Shown: positions 1 through 9,081, counted from the first letter of the stretch. The stretch is DNA of 64,000 nucleotides from Zymomonas mobilis subsp. pomaceae ATCC 29192 (GCF_000218875.1 NC_015709.1:1495001-1559000), one strand, 5' to 3'. The notes: generated by a model from the sequence alone, not told the origin. Made by a program: numbers and translations.

Positions 1-149
1 CGTCTAGCTAACAGCGTGTCCCTTACATTATGCTCGGTCCAACGATGGAATCTACGTACATCATCGAATACCACTTTACCCTACCTTGTACCGCTTCATG
101 TATATCCTGCTTCTCCTACCCCTTGAAATTTAGGGCATTATAACCTGTT

Positions 150-1090
150 TATGATCTTAAACATTTAGGATCAGGCGATAAGAAAATTTTTACTGGCTTT
201 TTGCAATCACAAAAAGGACGGAACAGCGTAAGAAGGGCTATGGACCTTGTATATTCTGGATAGCTGCTGTTGTTCTTGAATGGACCGTAGAGCATATTAA
301 TCGGACATTTTTAGTGAAGAGTGGGCTGTTCGTCGTCCTGTATCTGATGTTCTGCCCTGAATCGTCCAGTCAGTACCGTCATGCTCCGCAAGAAATTTTT
401 AACGGATAATAAAAAAGGGCATAGTGGTGGATGTCTAATGACCTGCGACATGCATTATCAGAAGACGCAGCGGTAGATCGCTTCTGGTCTTTCGAGATTC
501 GAGTGTATAATCTGCGTTCCGTTCTGGCCGGATAGCGTAACAAAATTTCGGAATCAGGACAGGACTATCTATGTCGAACTATACCGTAAAGGGGTTCACG
601 GACAAGATATGGCAGTGTAAAACGGCAAAAAGAATAGAAGATTCATATTGTCTATGACACATTGGGCGATCTTCTGACTCGGAATACCATTCTAGCTACA
701 AAACAGGGGAAAACTGAAACTGTTTTTTTAGAAAGCCAATCTGGAAGTAACCGGCTATTCAGTTGAGCTCGAGTCTGTCGATCAGGGTTGCCGCAGATAG
801 AAAATAGTTTCAGACATAGCAGAACACGGCGCTGATCTGGTACCGTACAAGTAAAAGAAGCTTTCTGTTGCTTATCATGGGGACAGCTTGTCGAGCGAAT
901 CTTCGTATAGTCAATATAATTCCGAAGGCTCATCCGCAACAGCGAAAAGCTCTTTGAAACATTTCACAAAATGTCTTCTATTATATTGGCTTATGGTGAA
1001 AAATAGCAGCGTTTTGTCCTATAACTGCCTCTGGTTTGTTTCCAAAATTAAGAGCCTAAAGACCGGATACCTAATTATCTGATTTTGAAT
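150..1090 (+). pseudogene. Decayed transposase-like remnant (possibly IS5 family)
   Basis: No intact gene is visible in the first 1.2 kb. Short pieces in different frames recall an IS5-type transposase: around 304-357 the frame reads DIFSEEWAVRRPVSDVLP, like the N-terminal 'DL(T/S)DEEW..I.PLLP' block. Around 994-1059 it reads KIAAFCPITASGLFPKLRA, like the C-terminal 'RRIATRYDK.A..F...L.LA' block. Stops and frame changes separate the pieces, so it would be dead. The resemblance is by eye only, and no terminal inverted repeats or target duplication were found. It could instead be another degraded gene. Confidence 0.3.
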
Positions 1091-1205
1091 GACTTCAGAT
1101 TGATCTCAATCATGATAATTACCTGCTCCGCATTTCTTAATAATAGCCCTAAATTATCTGAAAATTGTGATTTCTTTTTAAATTAAATCGCAAAATAGTA
1201 ACGGC

Positions 1206-1240
1206 TAATTTTAATTGATATTGATTATCAATTAAAATTA
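1206..1240. promoter_or_regulatory. Extended palindrome containing a Fur-type iron box
   Basis: A perfect 15-bp inverted repeat (TAATTTTAATTGATA and its complement, 5-nt spacer) lies 66 bp upstream of the flavodoxin start. Its core at 1216-1230, TGATATTGATTATCA, matches the 7-1-7 Fur consensus TGATAATNATTATCA at all but one specified position. This suggests iron-starvation control of the flavodoxin operon. Binding by Fur itself is inferred. Confidence 0.65.
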
Positions 1241-1306
1241 GGTATTGATAGGGTTCAAGGTAAGCAGGACGCTACCAATCTTACTCAATGTGGAGAAAGT
1301 CGTACT

Positions 1307-1789
1307 ATGAGCGTAACGATTGTTTTCGGATCTGATAGTGGTTGCACAAAGAAGATTGCTTCACGGATTGCTAGCCAGATTGATGCTCGAACTGTTAATA
1401 TTACCAAGGCACAATCCTCTGACTTTGAAGACTGCTCGCTATTGATCTTGGGCTGTCCTACTTATGGTGACGGTGACTTACAGGCAGATTGGGAAGATCA
1501 TCTTAATGCCTTAGAAGAGGCAGAACTAAAGGATAAAAAAGTAGCTCTGTTCGGCACAGGTGATCAGGAAATCTATCCCGATTCCTTTGTCGATGCTATC
1601 GGTATACTCTATGACATTGTGGTGGGTAAAGGCGCCAAGGTTATAGGTTTTACGAAAACGGAAGGCTATAGTTTTACGCATTCTGCTGCCTTAAGGGATG
1701 GGCAGTTTGTTGGTTTAGCACTCGATGAAGATAACCAATCTTCTGAAACTGATGACCGGATTGCCGCATGGCTTCCTCAGCTTTCATGA
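1307..1789 (+). CDS. fldA: Long-chain flavodoxin
   Basis: A 160-residue flavodoxin, a soluble FMN-binding electron carrier that can replace ferredoxin when iron is scarce. The N-terminal phosphate loop reads SDSGCTKKIA, a variant of the usual T.TGNT pattern. The FMN-ring loops are visible as GCPTYGDGDL (about residues 49-58) and the GTGDQEIYPDSF region (about 86-97). The extra loop makes it the long-chain type. A GGAGAAAG ribosome site lies 8 nt before the ATG. The palindromic Fur-type box upstream points to induction by low iron. In this window it could donate electrons to NifH, but no NifA site was found upstream, so a dedicated NifF role is only a possibility. Confidence 0.9.
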   Translation: MSVTIVFGSDSGCTKKIASRIASQIDARTVNITKAQSSDFEDCSLLILGCPTYGDGDLQADWEDHLNALEEAELKDKKVALFGTGDQEIYPDSFVDAIGILYDIVVGKGAKVIGFTKTEGYSFTHSAALRDGQFVGLALDEDNQSSETDDRIAAWLPQLS

Positions 1790-2145
1790 GACCGCCCATG
1801 ATCGCCTATTTAGGCCAATATCTTTATGAGTATCATAAGGGTGTTCGCCATCTTTTCATGCTTACTATGACACCGCATGAAGCTATGGCTGTACAGAAAA
1901 GTCTGGAACGGGAATCCATACCCTTTCACATACAAAAAGTTAGCGTGACTAAGGTAAATGTATTTTTCGGGCGTGATGCTTATATTCAGACAATTCGCAC
2001 GATCGTCACACGCCCTCTCTATGAACTGACTCCTGAGCAGGATTTTATGCTGGGCACTTTGCTAGGATACGATCGTGAACAGCAATGCCTTCGCTATCTT
2101 AATAAATCGAGAGACAACAGAGAAATCTCGGTCAATAGTCTCTAA
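1786..2145 (+). CDS. DUF2023-like small protein, flavodoxin partner gene
   Basis: A protein of about 119 residues whose ATG overlaps the flavodoxin stop codon (ATGA at 1786-1789), so the two are translationally coupled and probably work together. The sequence (HKGVRHLFMLTM, then a central FHIQKVS and NVFFGRDAYI) resembles the DUF2023 family as I remember it, which is often found next to flavodoxin genes. No cofactor motif or membrane segment is visible. An in-frame ATG at 1768 lies inside the flavodoxin gene and is less likely. The function is unknown. Confidence 0.7.
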   Translation: MRPPMIAYLGQYLYEYHKGVRHLFMLTMTPHEAMAVQKSLERESIPFHIQKVSVTKVNVFFGRDAYIQTIRTIVTRPLYELTPEQDFMLGTLLGYDREQQCLRYLNKSRDNREISVNSL

Positions 2146-2157
2146 ATATCGAAAATT

Positions 2158-2220
2158 TAACAACGCAGGAAGCACAAAACCGTATAATTTTCTAATTAGC
2201 TTCCAGCGTTGTTATTTTTT
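2158..2220 (+). terminator. Rho-independent terminator of the flavodoxin operon
   Basis: Inverted repeat TAACAACGC-A-GGAAGC at 2158-2173 and GCTTCC-A-GCGTTGTTA at 2199-2214, followed by a run of T to 2220. It lies just after the DUF2023-like gene and before the convergent porin gene. Confidence 0.8.
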
Positions 2221-2247
2221 ATCTCAACATTCTATATCTTGTCATCG

Positions 2248-4056
2248 TTAGAAACGAAAGACGAAGTTGGACTGATAATAAGTACCACTTGATGCGCCTG
2301 CTTCAGTTAAAGCACGGGATGTCACAAATCTTGATATATATTGTGTCCATGAAAAATGTGGATTAATTTGCCATACTAAAGCTGCCTGCGGTGCTGTTCC
2401 TACGAATTTACCGTCAAAATGGCCTGCAAAACTATAAATTCCCGAGGAACGGTAAATAGGGTCATTAGTATTATTGCGCCAAAATAAAGGTACTTTTAAT
2501 TGAAGACTGACGGATTTTAAAGGTGTCAGTCGTACTAACGGCGCGACACTAATTAAATTAGATGGCGCAATATAAGTTGTTGTATCAAGATAGTTTGTCT
2601 GTGGATTAAACGGGGTTGTATAGGTTCCAATGGTGCCTGAGGTACGAGATGCATTGCCGCCAGAATAAATATCGGTCTGTATACCCGCAAAAATGTGAAG
2701 TGGATTTTTAGGAAAGCGGTACCCCACAATTGAGTTGATAGCATAGGCGCTAATATTGCGGGTTTGATTAGTCTCAGCATAGTGAAAAACACCGCCTTGC
2801 CAAATAGCACCTACTGAGAATTCAATCGGGCCGGCTGTGCCATGCCAACGAATACCAAAATTATTACGCGTCGATGTCCCTTGGCTTGAGCCTTTCGGTG
2901 CAGCAATAGCACTCGATTTTCCTGTTAATTGGTAACCGATATAAAAGGCATCCAGAAAAGAAACGCCTTTCTGCCCTAGAAAAGAAAAGTCCGGTGGTGC
3001 CCATGTTGTATTAAAACCATAAAGGCGAGTGGCATAGTCCATTGCATCCTGAAATATTCCATCTTTATTGATGTTAGTTCCAACAAAATACCAGCCATCG
3101 ACCCGTATCCGTGACCAAAATGCATAGCCCCGAAAACCATTCCATGACAAAGGAACGTTAGGAGTTTCACGGTTATAGAGCATATAAGAGGGGGCATCGA
3201 GAAACTGTTGTCGTCCCACTATAAAACCAGCCTTGGCACCTAATACATTGCCTCGTATTTCGGCAAAGGCCTGCTGTAGATCTAAATTTTTTCGATATGT
3301 AGAGTCATAACCATACGTATTCCAACCAGAGGCATCGGCATTTATCAACTGGGCAAAAAATCGTAGATGGTCACCTACATGGAGATCCGCACCATAGAGA
3401 TTGCGAATAGTAAATCGGCCCGAATTAGAAATTTTTTGAAAACCAAGTTGCGGTTTGCTTTCAAACCAGTTCCGAAAGCGGGTTTCACCGGAAAAACTGA
3501 TCCAAATAGAGCCGCTATGATTGAGGGGCCTATATTTCAAATAATCAAAAGGATCAGAAGATTGCTTTTTATTCCGAAGATCGCTCCAATCCTCGGCCCA
3601 AGGCGCGACACCATATCGACCAACCGGGCCAAAACCTGCCGCTTCACCATTTCCCCGATTAAAAACGCCCCAGTCATATTGATGGCCTGACTTACGATTT
3701 ACCGCCTGAGGTATATTATAAGGTTGCCCAACCGGATTCGCATGGGGATAAAATTGAACTTCAGGTAGATGGGATAACGGTGCTTGTACTTTAAGTACTT
3801 TGGCATCGTCAGGCGAATTTATATTATTATTGAGACTGCCTTGAATCTGTTTTTTTGTATCTCTGTCATCAATCGCAGGATCAACAAAGGATACATAATT
3901 TTTCGCTATCTTTATCGGTTTAGCCCCAAAAGCATGCATGGGTGTTATAACCGTAGCCCATAAAGCCCACAATAAGGTAGGAAATGAGAAATAGAAATTC
4001 CGATATGATGATCGGAAAAGCGTATATCTTAAAGTATAGGTACCGATGTTGAACAA
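2248..4056 (-). CDS. Alginate-export-type outer-membrane beta-barrel protein
   Basis: A 602-residue outer-membrane protein. The N-terminus has a hydrophobic signal (roughly residues 20-45, ending near HAFGA), followed by a polar linker of about 120 residues and a barrel rich in alternating aromatic and polar strands. The start of the barrel (SGSIWISFSGETRFRNW) and the closing phenylalanine (FVFRF) are typical of the alginate export porin family. Such proteins pass polysaccharides or small solutes; the substrate here is unknown and no polysaccharide genes are nearby. An internal Met closer to the signal could be the true start. It is monocistronic and convergent with the flavodoxin operon. Confidence 0.75.
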   Translation of the reverse strand: MFNIGTYTLRYTLFRSSYRNFYFSFPTLLWALWATVITPMHAFGAKPIKIAKNYVSFVDPAIDDRDTKKQIQGSLNNNINSPDDAKVLKVQAPLSHLPEVQFYPHANPVGQPYNIPQAVNRKSGHQYDWGVFNRGNGEAAGFGPVGRYGVAPWAEDWSDLRNKKQSSDPFDYLKYRPLNHSGSIWISFSGETRFRNWFESKPQLGFQKISNSGRFTIRNLYGADLHVGDHLRFFAQLINADASGWNTYGYDSTYRKNLDLQQAFAEIRGNVLGAKAGFIVGRQQFLDAPSYMLYNRETPNVPLSWNGFRGYAFWSRIRVDGWYFVGTNINKDGIFQDAMDYATRLYGFNTTWAPPDFSFLGQKGVSFLDAFYIGYQLTGKSSAIAAPKGSSQGTSTRNNFGIRWHGTAGPIEFSVGAIWQGGVFHYAETNQTRNISAYAINSIVGYRFPKNPLHIFAGIQTDIYSGGNASRTSGTIGTYTTPFNPQTNYLDTTTYIAPSNLISVAPLVRLTPLKSVSLQLKVPLFWRNNTNDPIYRSSGIYSFAGHFDGKFVGTAPQAALVWQINPHFSWTQYISRFVTSRALTEAGASSGTYYQSNFVFRF

Positions 4057-4266
4057 AAATTACCCCCATAACCTATGAGAGAAGGGCTATTTCTCTTATG
4101 GCTATAAAAAATAAGAATAATTTTTACGGGTGCCTATAAAGGAATTATTATACACGATAAAGATAATATAAATGGACGATAATATCGTTCAAAAATCAGG
4201 TGTTTTTCAAGGGTTTGCTATTCAGGAAAAAAGTTTGTCCCATATAATAATTTTGTATTCATAAAA

Positions 4267-4677
4267 TCAGGCTATATTTTTATGCTTAGGATGAGCACAG
4301 GCTTCGCTACCATGATCTTGATCAGGCCTGAGCCCTAACCATTTATCAACGGCTTCTGGATTCCATCCCACCTGACGAATATCTTCAGATTCCAGTAGAG
4401 GGCGCCGCAATAAGGCATGGTCTTCTAAAATAAGGTGCATGGCTTGAGAAGCGGTCAACTCGTCTGGTATAACTTCTCCACTTTTTACCCGTACAGCCGC
4501 ACGATTAAACCATTCTTTAGGGGGCAGCATCCCTAAAAAAGGTGCTAAAGTTTTTTCGGTCCATGGTTGTTCTAAAATATTATGAAATAATATCGTATGA
4601 CCGGAAGATTCAAGAATTTCCCGCTGACGACGATTACCACGGCAAGTAGGCTTTCCAAAAAAATTGACTACAGCCAT
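4267..4677 (-). CDS. ArsC/Spx-like nitrogenase-associated protein
   Basis: A 136-residue thioredoxin-fold protein of the ArsC/Spx group. It starts VVNFFGKPTCRGNRRQREIL, which resembles the family annotated as 'nitrogenase-associated protein' (nitro_assoc) in diazotrophs. The single Cys in PTCRGN replaces a CXXC pair, so it is not a standard arsenate reductase or thioredoxin. Later blocks (LRRPLLESEDIRQVGW) fit the ArsC family's conserved 'RPLL' substrate-site segment. It lies about 24 kb from the nif genes, alone on the minus strand, and no NifA or sigma-54 site is visible upstream. The role is unknown; the family name reflects genomic association only. Confidence 0.75.
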   Translation of the reverse strand: MAVVNFFGKPTCRGNRRQREILESSGHTILFHNILEQPWTEKTLAPFLGMLPPKEWFNRAAVRVKSGEVIPDELTASQAMHLILEDHALLRRPLLESEDIRQVGWNPEAVDKWLGLRPDQDHGSEACAHPKHKNIA

Positions 4678-5049
4678 AAAAAACTCCGAAAATAAAACGA
4701 TTCTTTTTTATCAAAAAATGATCTTTCCTATCATAAAAAATTATTTTTGATAAAATAAGATATTTTTTATGATCACTCTGAGAACCTAAAATCAGAGAGA
4801 GACCCGCCTTTCGGGCATAGACATGACCTTTCCAAGCAATAGAATAAAGCCGCTAAAATCTTCTTCTATGATCTATTAAAACCTTAAGGCTATGACGAAT
4901 AAAGAGGAAGCTTAACCTATAGTTTGCTTGAATGTTTAATAATATTATTGTTTTTTAAATTATAATGTTGTTTTTTATTTCTATAAAAAAGGGTTATTGT
5001 ATCATTCTATATCCTTCGATATAGAGATTCTTCCTGTCGGAGAATTAAA
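4678..5049. other. AT-rich divergent intergenic region with small hairpins
   Basis: A 372-bp spacer between the divergent nitro_assoc-like gene and the FecBCD operon. It must carry both promoters. Two short hairpins lie near 4785-4820 (CTCTGA...TCAGAG and CCCG..CGGG). I could not match them to a known riboswitch. A GGAG ribosome site at 5039-5042 precedes the TTG start at 5050. No open frame is supported. Confidence 0.4.
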
Positions 5050-6099
5050 TTGAAAAGTAAGATTTTCGGTCTGGTAGCTATTGTTATCATTTTTATCCTC
5101 CTTGTTTTTAGCTTTATGAGAACCCAAAAATCAGGGAAGATCGGCCGGAAATTGACGGATACCGGGGGACATATCGTGACCGTACCGGTTCATCCTAAAC
5201 GCTTTGCCGATTTATGGTTTCCGATTGATGAAGTCATGGTGATGCTAGGCGCCAGTGATAAGGTTGTTGTTACGGTTGGCCGTTCCCAAACAATGCCATG
5301 GCTTTTCCATATGGCACCGGAACTTAATAAAGCTATCCAAATAAACGGGCCAGTCCCTAATGCTGAAACGTTACAGGCAGCTGCTGTCGATGTTGCTTTT
5401 ACGGCATCTGATTCACCGGCTACGGCAGCGGTTAACCGTATCGGTATCCCAACCCTTGAGGCCGGATTTACTAATACGCATTCGTTTGGACGCGCTATTA
5501 ATTTAATCGCAGATGTTGTTCATACCGATACAGCTCATCAGGCAGCCGATCGATATAATAAAGAAGTAACCCAAGTGGTTACCGCCATTCGTGCCAAAAC
5601 TGATCTTTTGTCTTTGTCAGCGCGTCCGCGTGTGCTTCATATTCTCTCGCTTGCACCGCTCCAAGTAGACGGGGATCACACTATTATCGACGAATGGATA
5701 ACTGTTGCAGGGGGGCGAAACGCGGCTGTTGGGGTGACGGGTAATAAAAAGGTTGTTTCTCCTGAACAGTTGGCACAATGGGACCCCGATATTATCATTT
5801 TAGGCGCTTCGGCAAGGCATAATAATATAGATGAAGCCGTCTGGAAAAATCTGCGGGCTGTACGTGATAAAAAGGTTTTTCGTAATCCATCAGGTGCCTT
5901 TGCATGGGATCGCTACGGGCTAGAATATCCGCTTCAATTGCAATGGACAGCAAAGCTACTTCACCCTGATTTATTTTCGGATATTGATATTCGTATCAAA
6001 ACCGCCGAATTCTATCGTAATTTTATGCATTATTCTGTGTCCCCAAAAGAAACGGATGCTATCCTTGCAGCCCTGCCGCCCGCAGGAAATATAAAATGA
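5050..6099 (+). CDS. FecB/BtuF-type ABC transporter substrate-binding protein
   Basis: A 349-residue periplasmic binding protein of the helical-backbone class used for siderophores, haem, cobalamin or, in MolA-type systems, molybdate. It begins with TTG, supported by GGAG 7 nt upstream. An N-terminal hydrophobic segment (residues 5-24, VAIVIIFILLVFSF) is a signal peptide or membrane anchor with no lipobox Cys. The two lobes are recognisable by the first-lobe KVVVTVG strand and second-lobe SPEQLAQWDPDIIILG. The gene overlaps the next one by 4 bp. The substrate cannot be read from sequence. It is probably iron-chelate, with MolABC-like metal oxyanion as an alternative. Confidence 0.8.
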   Translation: MKSKIFGLVAIVIIFILLVFSFMRTQKSGKIGRKLTDTGGHIVTVPVHPKRFADLWFPIDEVMVMLGASDKVVVTVGRSQTMPWLFHMAPELNKAIQINGPVPNAETLQAAAVDVAFTASDSPATAAVNRIGIPTLEAGFTNTHSFGRAINLIADVVHTDTAHQAADRYNKEVTQVVTAIRAKTDLLSLSARPRVLHILSLAPLQVDGDHTIIDEWITVAGGRNAAVGVTGNKKVVSPEQLAQWDPDIIILGASARHNNIDEAVWKNLRAVRDKKVFRNPSGAFAWDRYGLEYPLQLQWTAKLLHPDLFSDIDIRIKTAEFYRNFMHYSVSPKETDAILAALPPAGNIK

Positions 6100-7112
6100 C
6101 TAAATTCCGAGCAGGAAATGGCCTTATATTTGTCTGTATTATCCTTTGTCTTATCTTAGGTGTTTTTTCTCTTTGTATTGGCCGTTTTTCTATTTCTATT
6201 CTCGAATTGTGGCATTTTATATGGTCTTTTCAGGATAGTGAAATCACGTCTCGAAGCCAGGCTATCCATTCCGTCATTTTAGATTCACGCTTGCCTCGTA
6301 TCTTGGCCGCGCTTTGTGTAGGGGCTGCGCTTTCTACCTCGGGCGCCGCTTATCAGGCCGTTTTTCGTAACCCTTTGGTTTCTCCCGGATTACTGGGTGT
6401 TTTGGCAGGATCTGGTTTTGGCGCTGCGCTCTCGATTGTTGCTGGTCTTGATCCTTTCGGTATTCAACTCTGTTCTTTTCTGGGCGGTATTAGTGCCGTC
6501 GTTATTTCTATTCTGGTCCAGCGTATGGTTGGAGCGGGCTCTATTTTAATGTTGATTTTTGGCGGTCTTGTCAGTGCGGCCTTGTTTACAGCCTTATTAT
6601 CCATTCTAAAATATATTGCTGATCCCGAAAGTCAGTTACCAGATATTGTCTTTTGGTTATTAGGTAGTTTGACGCAAATAAGTTCAGGTCAGCTTCTTAT
6701 GACTGCTTTTCCTGTTATGGGAGGAATCTTTGGACTGACTTTAAGCGGACGAATATTAGATGCATTATCTATGGGCGATGATGAAGCCCATACGCTTGGT
6801 GTGCATGTCGAATTTATTCGCTACGCAGTGATCGGTGCGGCCACTGTTCTAGCGGCTTTAACCGTTTCCATGGCTGGAATGATCGGCTGGGTAGGATTAG
6901 TTGTGCCTCATATCGCCCGTTTGTTGGGTGGCCCTTCCAATCGAAGACTTATTTTTCTCAGCGCTATTATTGGGGCCATGTTTCTTTTGCTTTCTGATGA
7001 TCTGGCCAGAACCTTGTCGGCTGAAGAAATTCCGGTAGGTATTATAACCGATCTGGTAGGCTGTATGCTGTTTTTAGGTGTTTTGGCATTATCTAAACAG
7101 GTACAGGCATGA
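6096..7112 (+). CDS. FecCD-family ABC transporter permease
   Basis: A 338-residue inner-membrane permease with about ten hydrophobic segments. Family landmarks are RLPRILAALCVGAALSTSGA near residue 66, the NPLVSPGLLGV block, and GMIGWVGLVVPHIARLLGG near residue 268, which includes the loop that couples to the ATPase. Its ATG overlaps the stop of the binding-protein gene (ATGA), and its own stop overlaps the ATPase start, so the three genes form one tightly coupled operon. It forms the translocation channel, presumably as a dimer. The substrate is the same unresolved metal chelate or oxyanion. Confidence 0.9.
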   Translation: MTKFRAGNGLIFVCIILCLILGVFSLCIGRFSISILELWHFIWSFQDSEITSRSQAIHSVILDSRLPRILAALCVGAALSTSGAAYQAVFRNPLVSPGLLGVLAGSGFGAALSIVAGLDPFGIQLCSFLGGISAVVISILVQRMVGAGSILMLIFGGLVSAALFTALLSILKYIADPESQLPDIVFWLLGSLTQISSGQLLMTAFPVMGGIFGLTLSGRILDALSMGDDEAHTLGVHVEFIRYAVIGAATVLAALTVSMAGMIGWVGLVVPHIARLLGGPSNRRLIFLSAIIGAMFLLLSDDLARTLSAEEIPVGIITDLVGCMLFLGVLALSKQVQA

Positions 7113-7888
7113 CGGCTGTTTTAACCACTAAGCATCTTGTTTATCATCGGGGTGCTCGCCTTATTCTGGATGATATAACCTTTTCGCTTTGCAAAGGGGA
7201 ATTGGTTGCCTTGCTCGGCACAAATGGTGCTGGAAAATCAACTCTATTGCGGCTGGTACTGGGGCTTTTAAAGCCAGATAAAGGCGAAACACGTCTTGAA
7301 GGACAACTTTTAACAGAGCTTGGCCGGCGGCAAATGGCTCAGCTGATTGCCTATGTTCCGCAAGGTCATGTGCCTGTATTCCCTTATACGGTTGAAGAAA
7401 TCGTTTGTATGGGACGATTGCCCTATGCCTCTTTTGGACAAGCCGTAAACCAACAAGATAAAACCGTCGCTCATCAGGCATTAGAGTATCTTTCTATTGG
7501 CCACCTCGCTTTACGTCCTTATACAGAACTTTCCGGCGGTGAACGGCAAAGTGTGCTGATAGCGCGGGCTTTAGCACAAGGGGCACGGATGCTCATTCTC
7601 GATGAGCCTGAAACCGGTCTTGATTTCGGGCAGCAGCTCCGTTTAGCGGCTTTATTGCAGCGGCTTACTAGCGAAGGCTATACCATATTGGTAACTACTC
7701 ATGATCCCTTACACGCTCGCCAAATATTCTCACGGGCTATTTTATTGGAATCGGGACGAATATTAGCTGATGGACCTGCACATCAGGTGCTGACTAATGA
7801 AGCTATAAAAGCACTCTATCATATTGATGAGGCGCTCTTTCGAAAATGGGCGCCGGGTATCGAAAATAGCACCTATTTTAAATTATAA
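7109..7888 (+). CDS. FepC/BtuD-type ABC transporter ATPase
   Basis: A 259-residue ATP-binding subunit that energises the FecCD-type permease. Visible motifs are Walker A GTNGAGKST (near residue 38), the signature LSGGERQSVLIARAL (near 140), Walker B MLILDEPETGLD and the switch His in TTHD. It is the last gene of the operon, overlapping the permease by 4 bp. The short tail after the nucleotide-binding fold carries no regulatory domain. The assignment to this importer is secure by linkage, but the substrate is not. Confidence 0.9.
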   Translation: MTAVLTTKHLVYHRGARLILDDITFSLCKGELVALLGTNGAGKSTLLRLVLGLLKPDKGETRLEGQLLTELGRRQMAQLIAYVPQGHVPVFPYTVEEIVCMGRLPYASFGQAVNQQDKTVAHQALEYLSIGHLALRPYTELSGGERQSVLIARALAQGARMLILDEPETGLDFGQQLRLAALLQRLTSEGYTILVTTHDPLHARQIFSRAILLESGRILADGPAHQVLTNEAIKALYHIDEALFRKWAPGIENSTYFKL

Positions 7889-7922
7889 AAAAGGCGGCGG
7901 CATTGCATCTTTACCCCGCCTT
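7884..7922 (-). terminator. Terminator for the minus-strand oxidoreductase gene
   Basis: AAGGCGG at 7891-7897 pairs with CCGCCTT at 7916-7922. Read on the minus strand it is followed by a T-rich tail (positions 7890 downwards), so it mainly serves the gene ending at 7950. It may also stop the convergent ABC operon. Confidence 0.6.
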
Positions 7923-7949
7923 AAATATTAATATTAAGGCTTATTATTT

Positions 7950-8966
7950 TTAAAAACCTTCTAAAACTACCTTACCTTTTGCGCGACCACTCTCAATGAA
8001 CTGATGCGCACGCTTGAGATTATCTGCGTTAATTACCCCAAAATTTTCAGTAAGAGTCGTATGAATTTTATCTTTATCCACGAGTTTGCTCAGTTTACTT
8101 AAAATACGAGGCTGTTCGGGTAGATCTGCTGTTTTGAACAGCAAACGGGTAAACATAAATTCGAAATGAATAGATAAAGATTTTGTTTGAAAAACGTCAA
8201 TATTGACGCTTCCTGGCTCATCAATCAAGGCAAAGCGTCCTTGAGGGGCCATTAATTTAGCGCATTCCTCGAAATGTTCGGCTGTATGGGTTGTTGAGAA
8301 AACGAAGGGCGGAGCCCCCTTATTAAGGGCTTTTATTTCAGTAGATAAAGCTTTGCTATGATCAATAACATAATGAGCCCCCATGGCCGTAACCCACTCC
8401 CGGGTTTCAGGCCGTGACGCTGTTGCAATAACTATGGCATCGCTTAACTGGCGCGCTAATTGAATGGCGATCGAACTGACGCCGCCGCCACCTCCAATAA
8501 TTAAAATAGCCGATTTAATGCCTGCTACAGGCTGATTGATATTAAGTCGGTCGAATAATACTTCCCAAGCCGTGATAGTGGTCAGGGGTAAAGCGGCAGA
8601 TTCAGCCCAATTGAGGCTTTTGGGTTTCTTTCCTACAAGCTGTTCGTCAACAAGTTGAAACTCGGCATTGCTACCGGGGCGATCAAAAGCGCCTGCATAG
8701 AAAACTTCATCACCCACCTTAAATAATTGGGCGTCTGGGCCGGTCTCTACCACGACACCGGCTGCATCCCATCCTAAAATTTTCCATTTTTCCCCTGCTT
8801 TAAGGGGCATTTTTTGTCTTACTTTCGTATCGACCGGATTGACTGAAACAGCCTTGATCGCAATCAATAAATCACGGCCTTCAGGTTTGGGTTTAGGAAT
8901 ATCAATATCTATCAATGCAGCAGGGTCTGTGATGGGTAACGGTTTTTGATAACCAACAGCACGCAT
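7950..8966 (-). CDS. Zinc-type alcohol dehydrogenase family / quinone oxidoreductase
   Basis: A 338-residue medium-chain dehydrogenase/reductase. The N-terminal GroES-like domain carries SVNPVDTKVRQ and GWDAAGVVVETG, and the NAD(P)-binding domain carries an unusually Gly-rich GGGGGVSSIAIQLARQL. The catalytic zinc Cys of true alcohol dehydrogenases is absent from the usual early position, so it is probably a zinc-free NADPH-dependent quinone or enone reductase. It lies divergent from an HxlR-type regulator 115 bp away, a common arrangement in which the regulator controls the reductase in response to electrophiles. The natural substrate is unknown. Confidence 0.85.
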   Translation of the reverse strand: MRAVGYQKPLPITDPAALIDIDIPKPKPEGRDLLIAIKAVSVNPVDTKVRQKMPLKAGEKWKILGWDAAGVVVETGPDAQLFKVGDEVFYAGAFDRPGSNAEFQLVDEQLVGKKPKSLNWAESAALPLTTITAWEVLFDRLNINQPVAGIKSAILIIGGGGGVSSIAIQLARQLSDAIVIATASRPETREWVTAMGAHYVIDHSKALSTEIKALNKGAPPFVFSTTHTAEHFEECAKLMAPQGRFALIDEPGSVNIDVFQTKSLSIHFEFMFTRLLFKTADLPEQPRILSKLSKLVDKDKIHTTLTENFGVINADNLKRAHQFIESGRAKGKVVLEGF

Positions 8967-9081
8967 GGTTTGTCTCCTTTTGCAAATGAGATGTTAATTT
9001 CTGCATTATGGTCATAGAAAACAAGAACGCACATAAAGGGCCTATAGTGCCCTAAAAGATACTGTAAAAAGGTAAGCAAAT

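Noticed and set aside
652-1082. Short frames on both strands in the left edge region
   Set aside because: They overlap each other and lie in DNA that looks like a decayed transposase; no coding support.
1216-1230. FNR/FixK site (TTGAT-N4-ATCAA) before flavodoxin
   Set aside because: The half sites are 7 nt apart instead of 4; the Fur 7-1-7 pattern fits much better.
4780-4830. Riboswitch (TPP or molybdenum cofactor type) upstream of the FecBCD operon or the ArsC-like gene
   Set aside because: Only small hairpins and a CTGAGA hexamer are present; the conserved cores of these riboswitches are missing.
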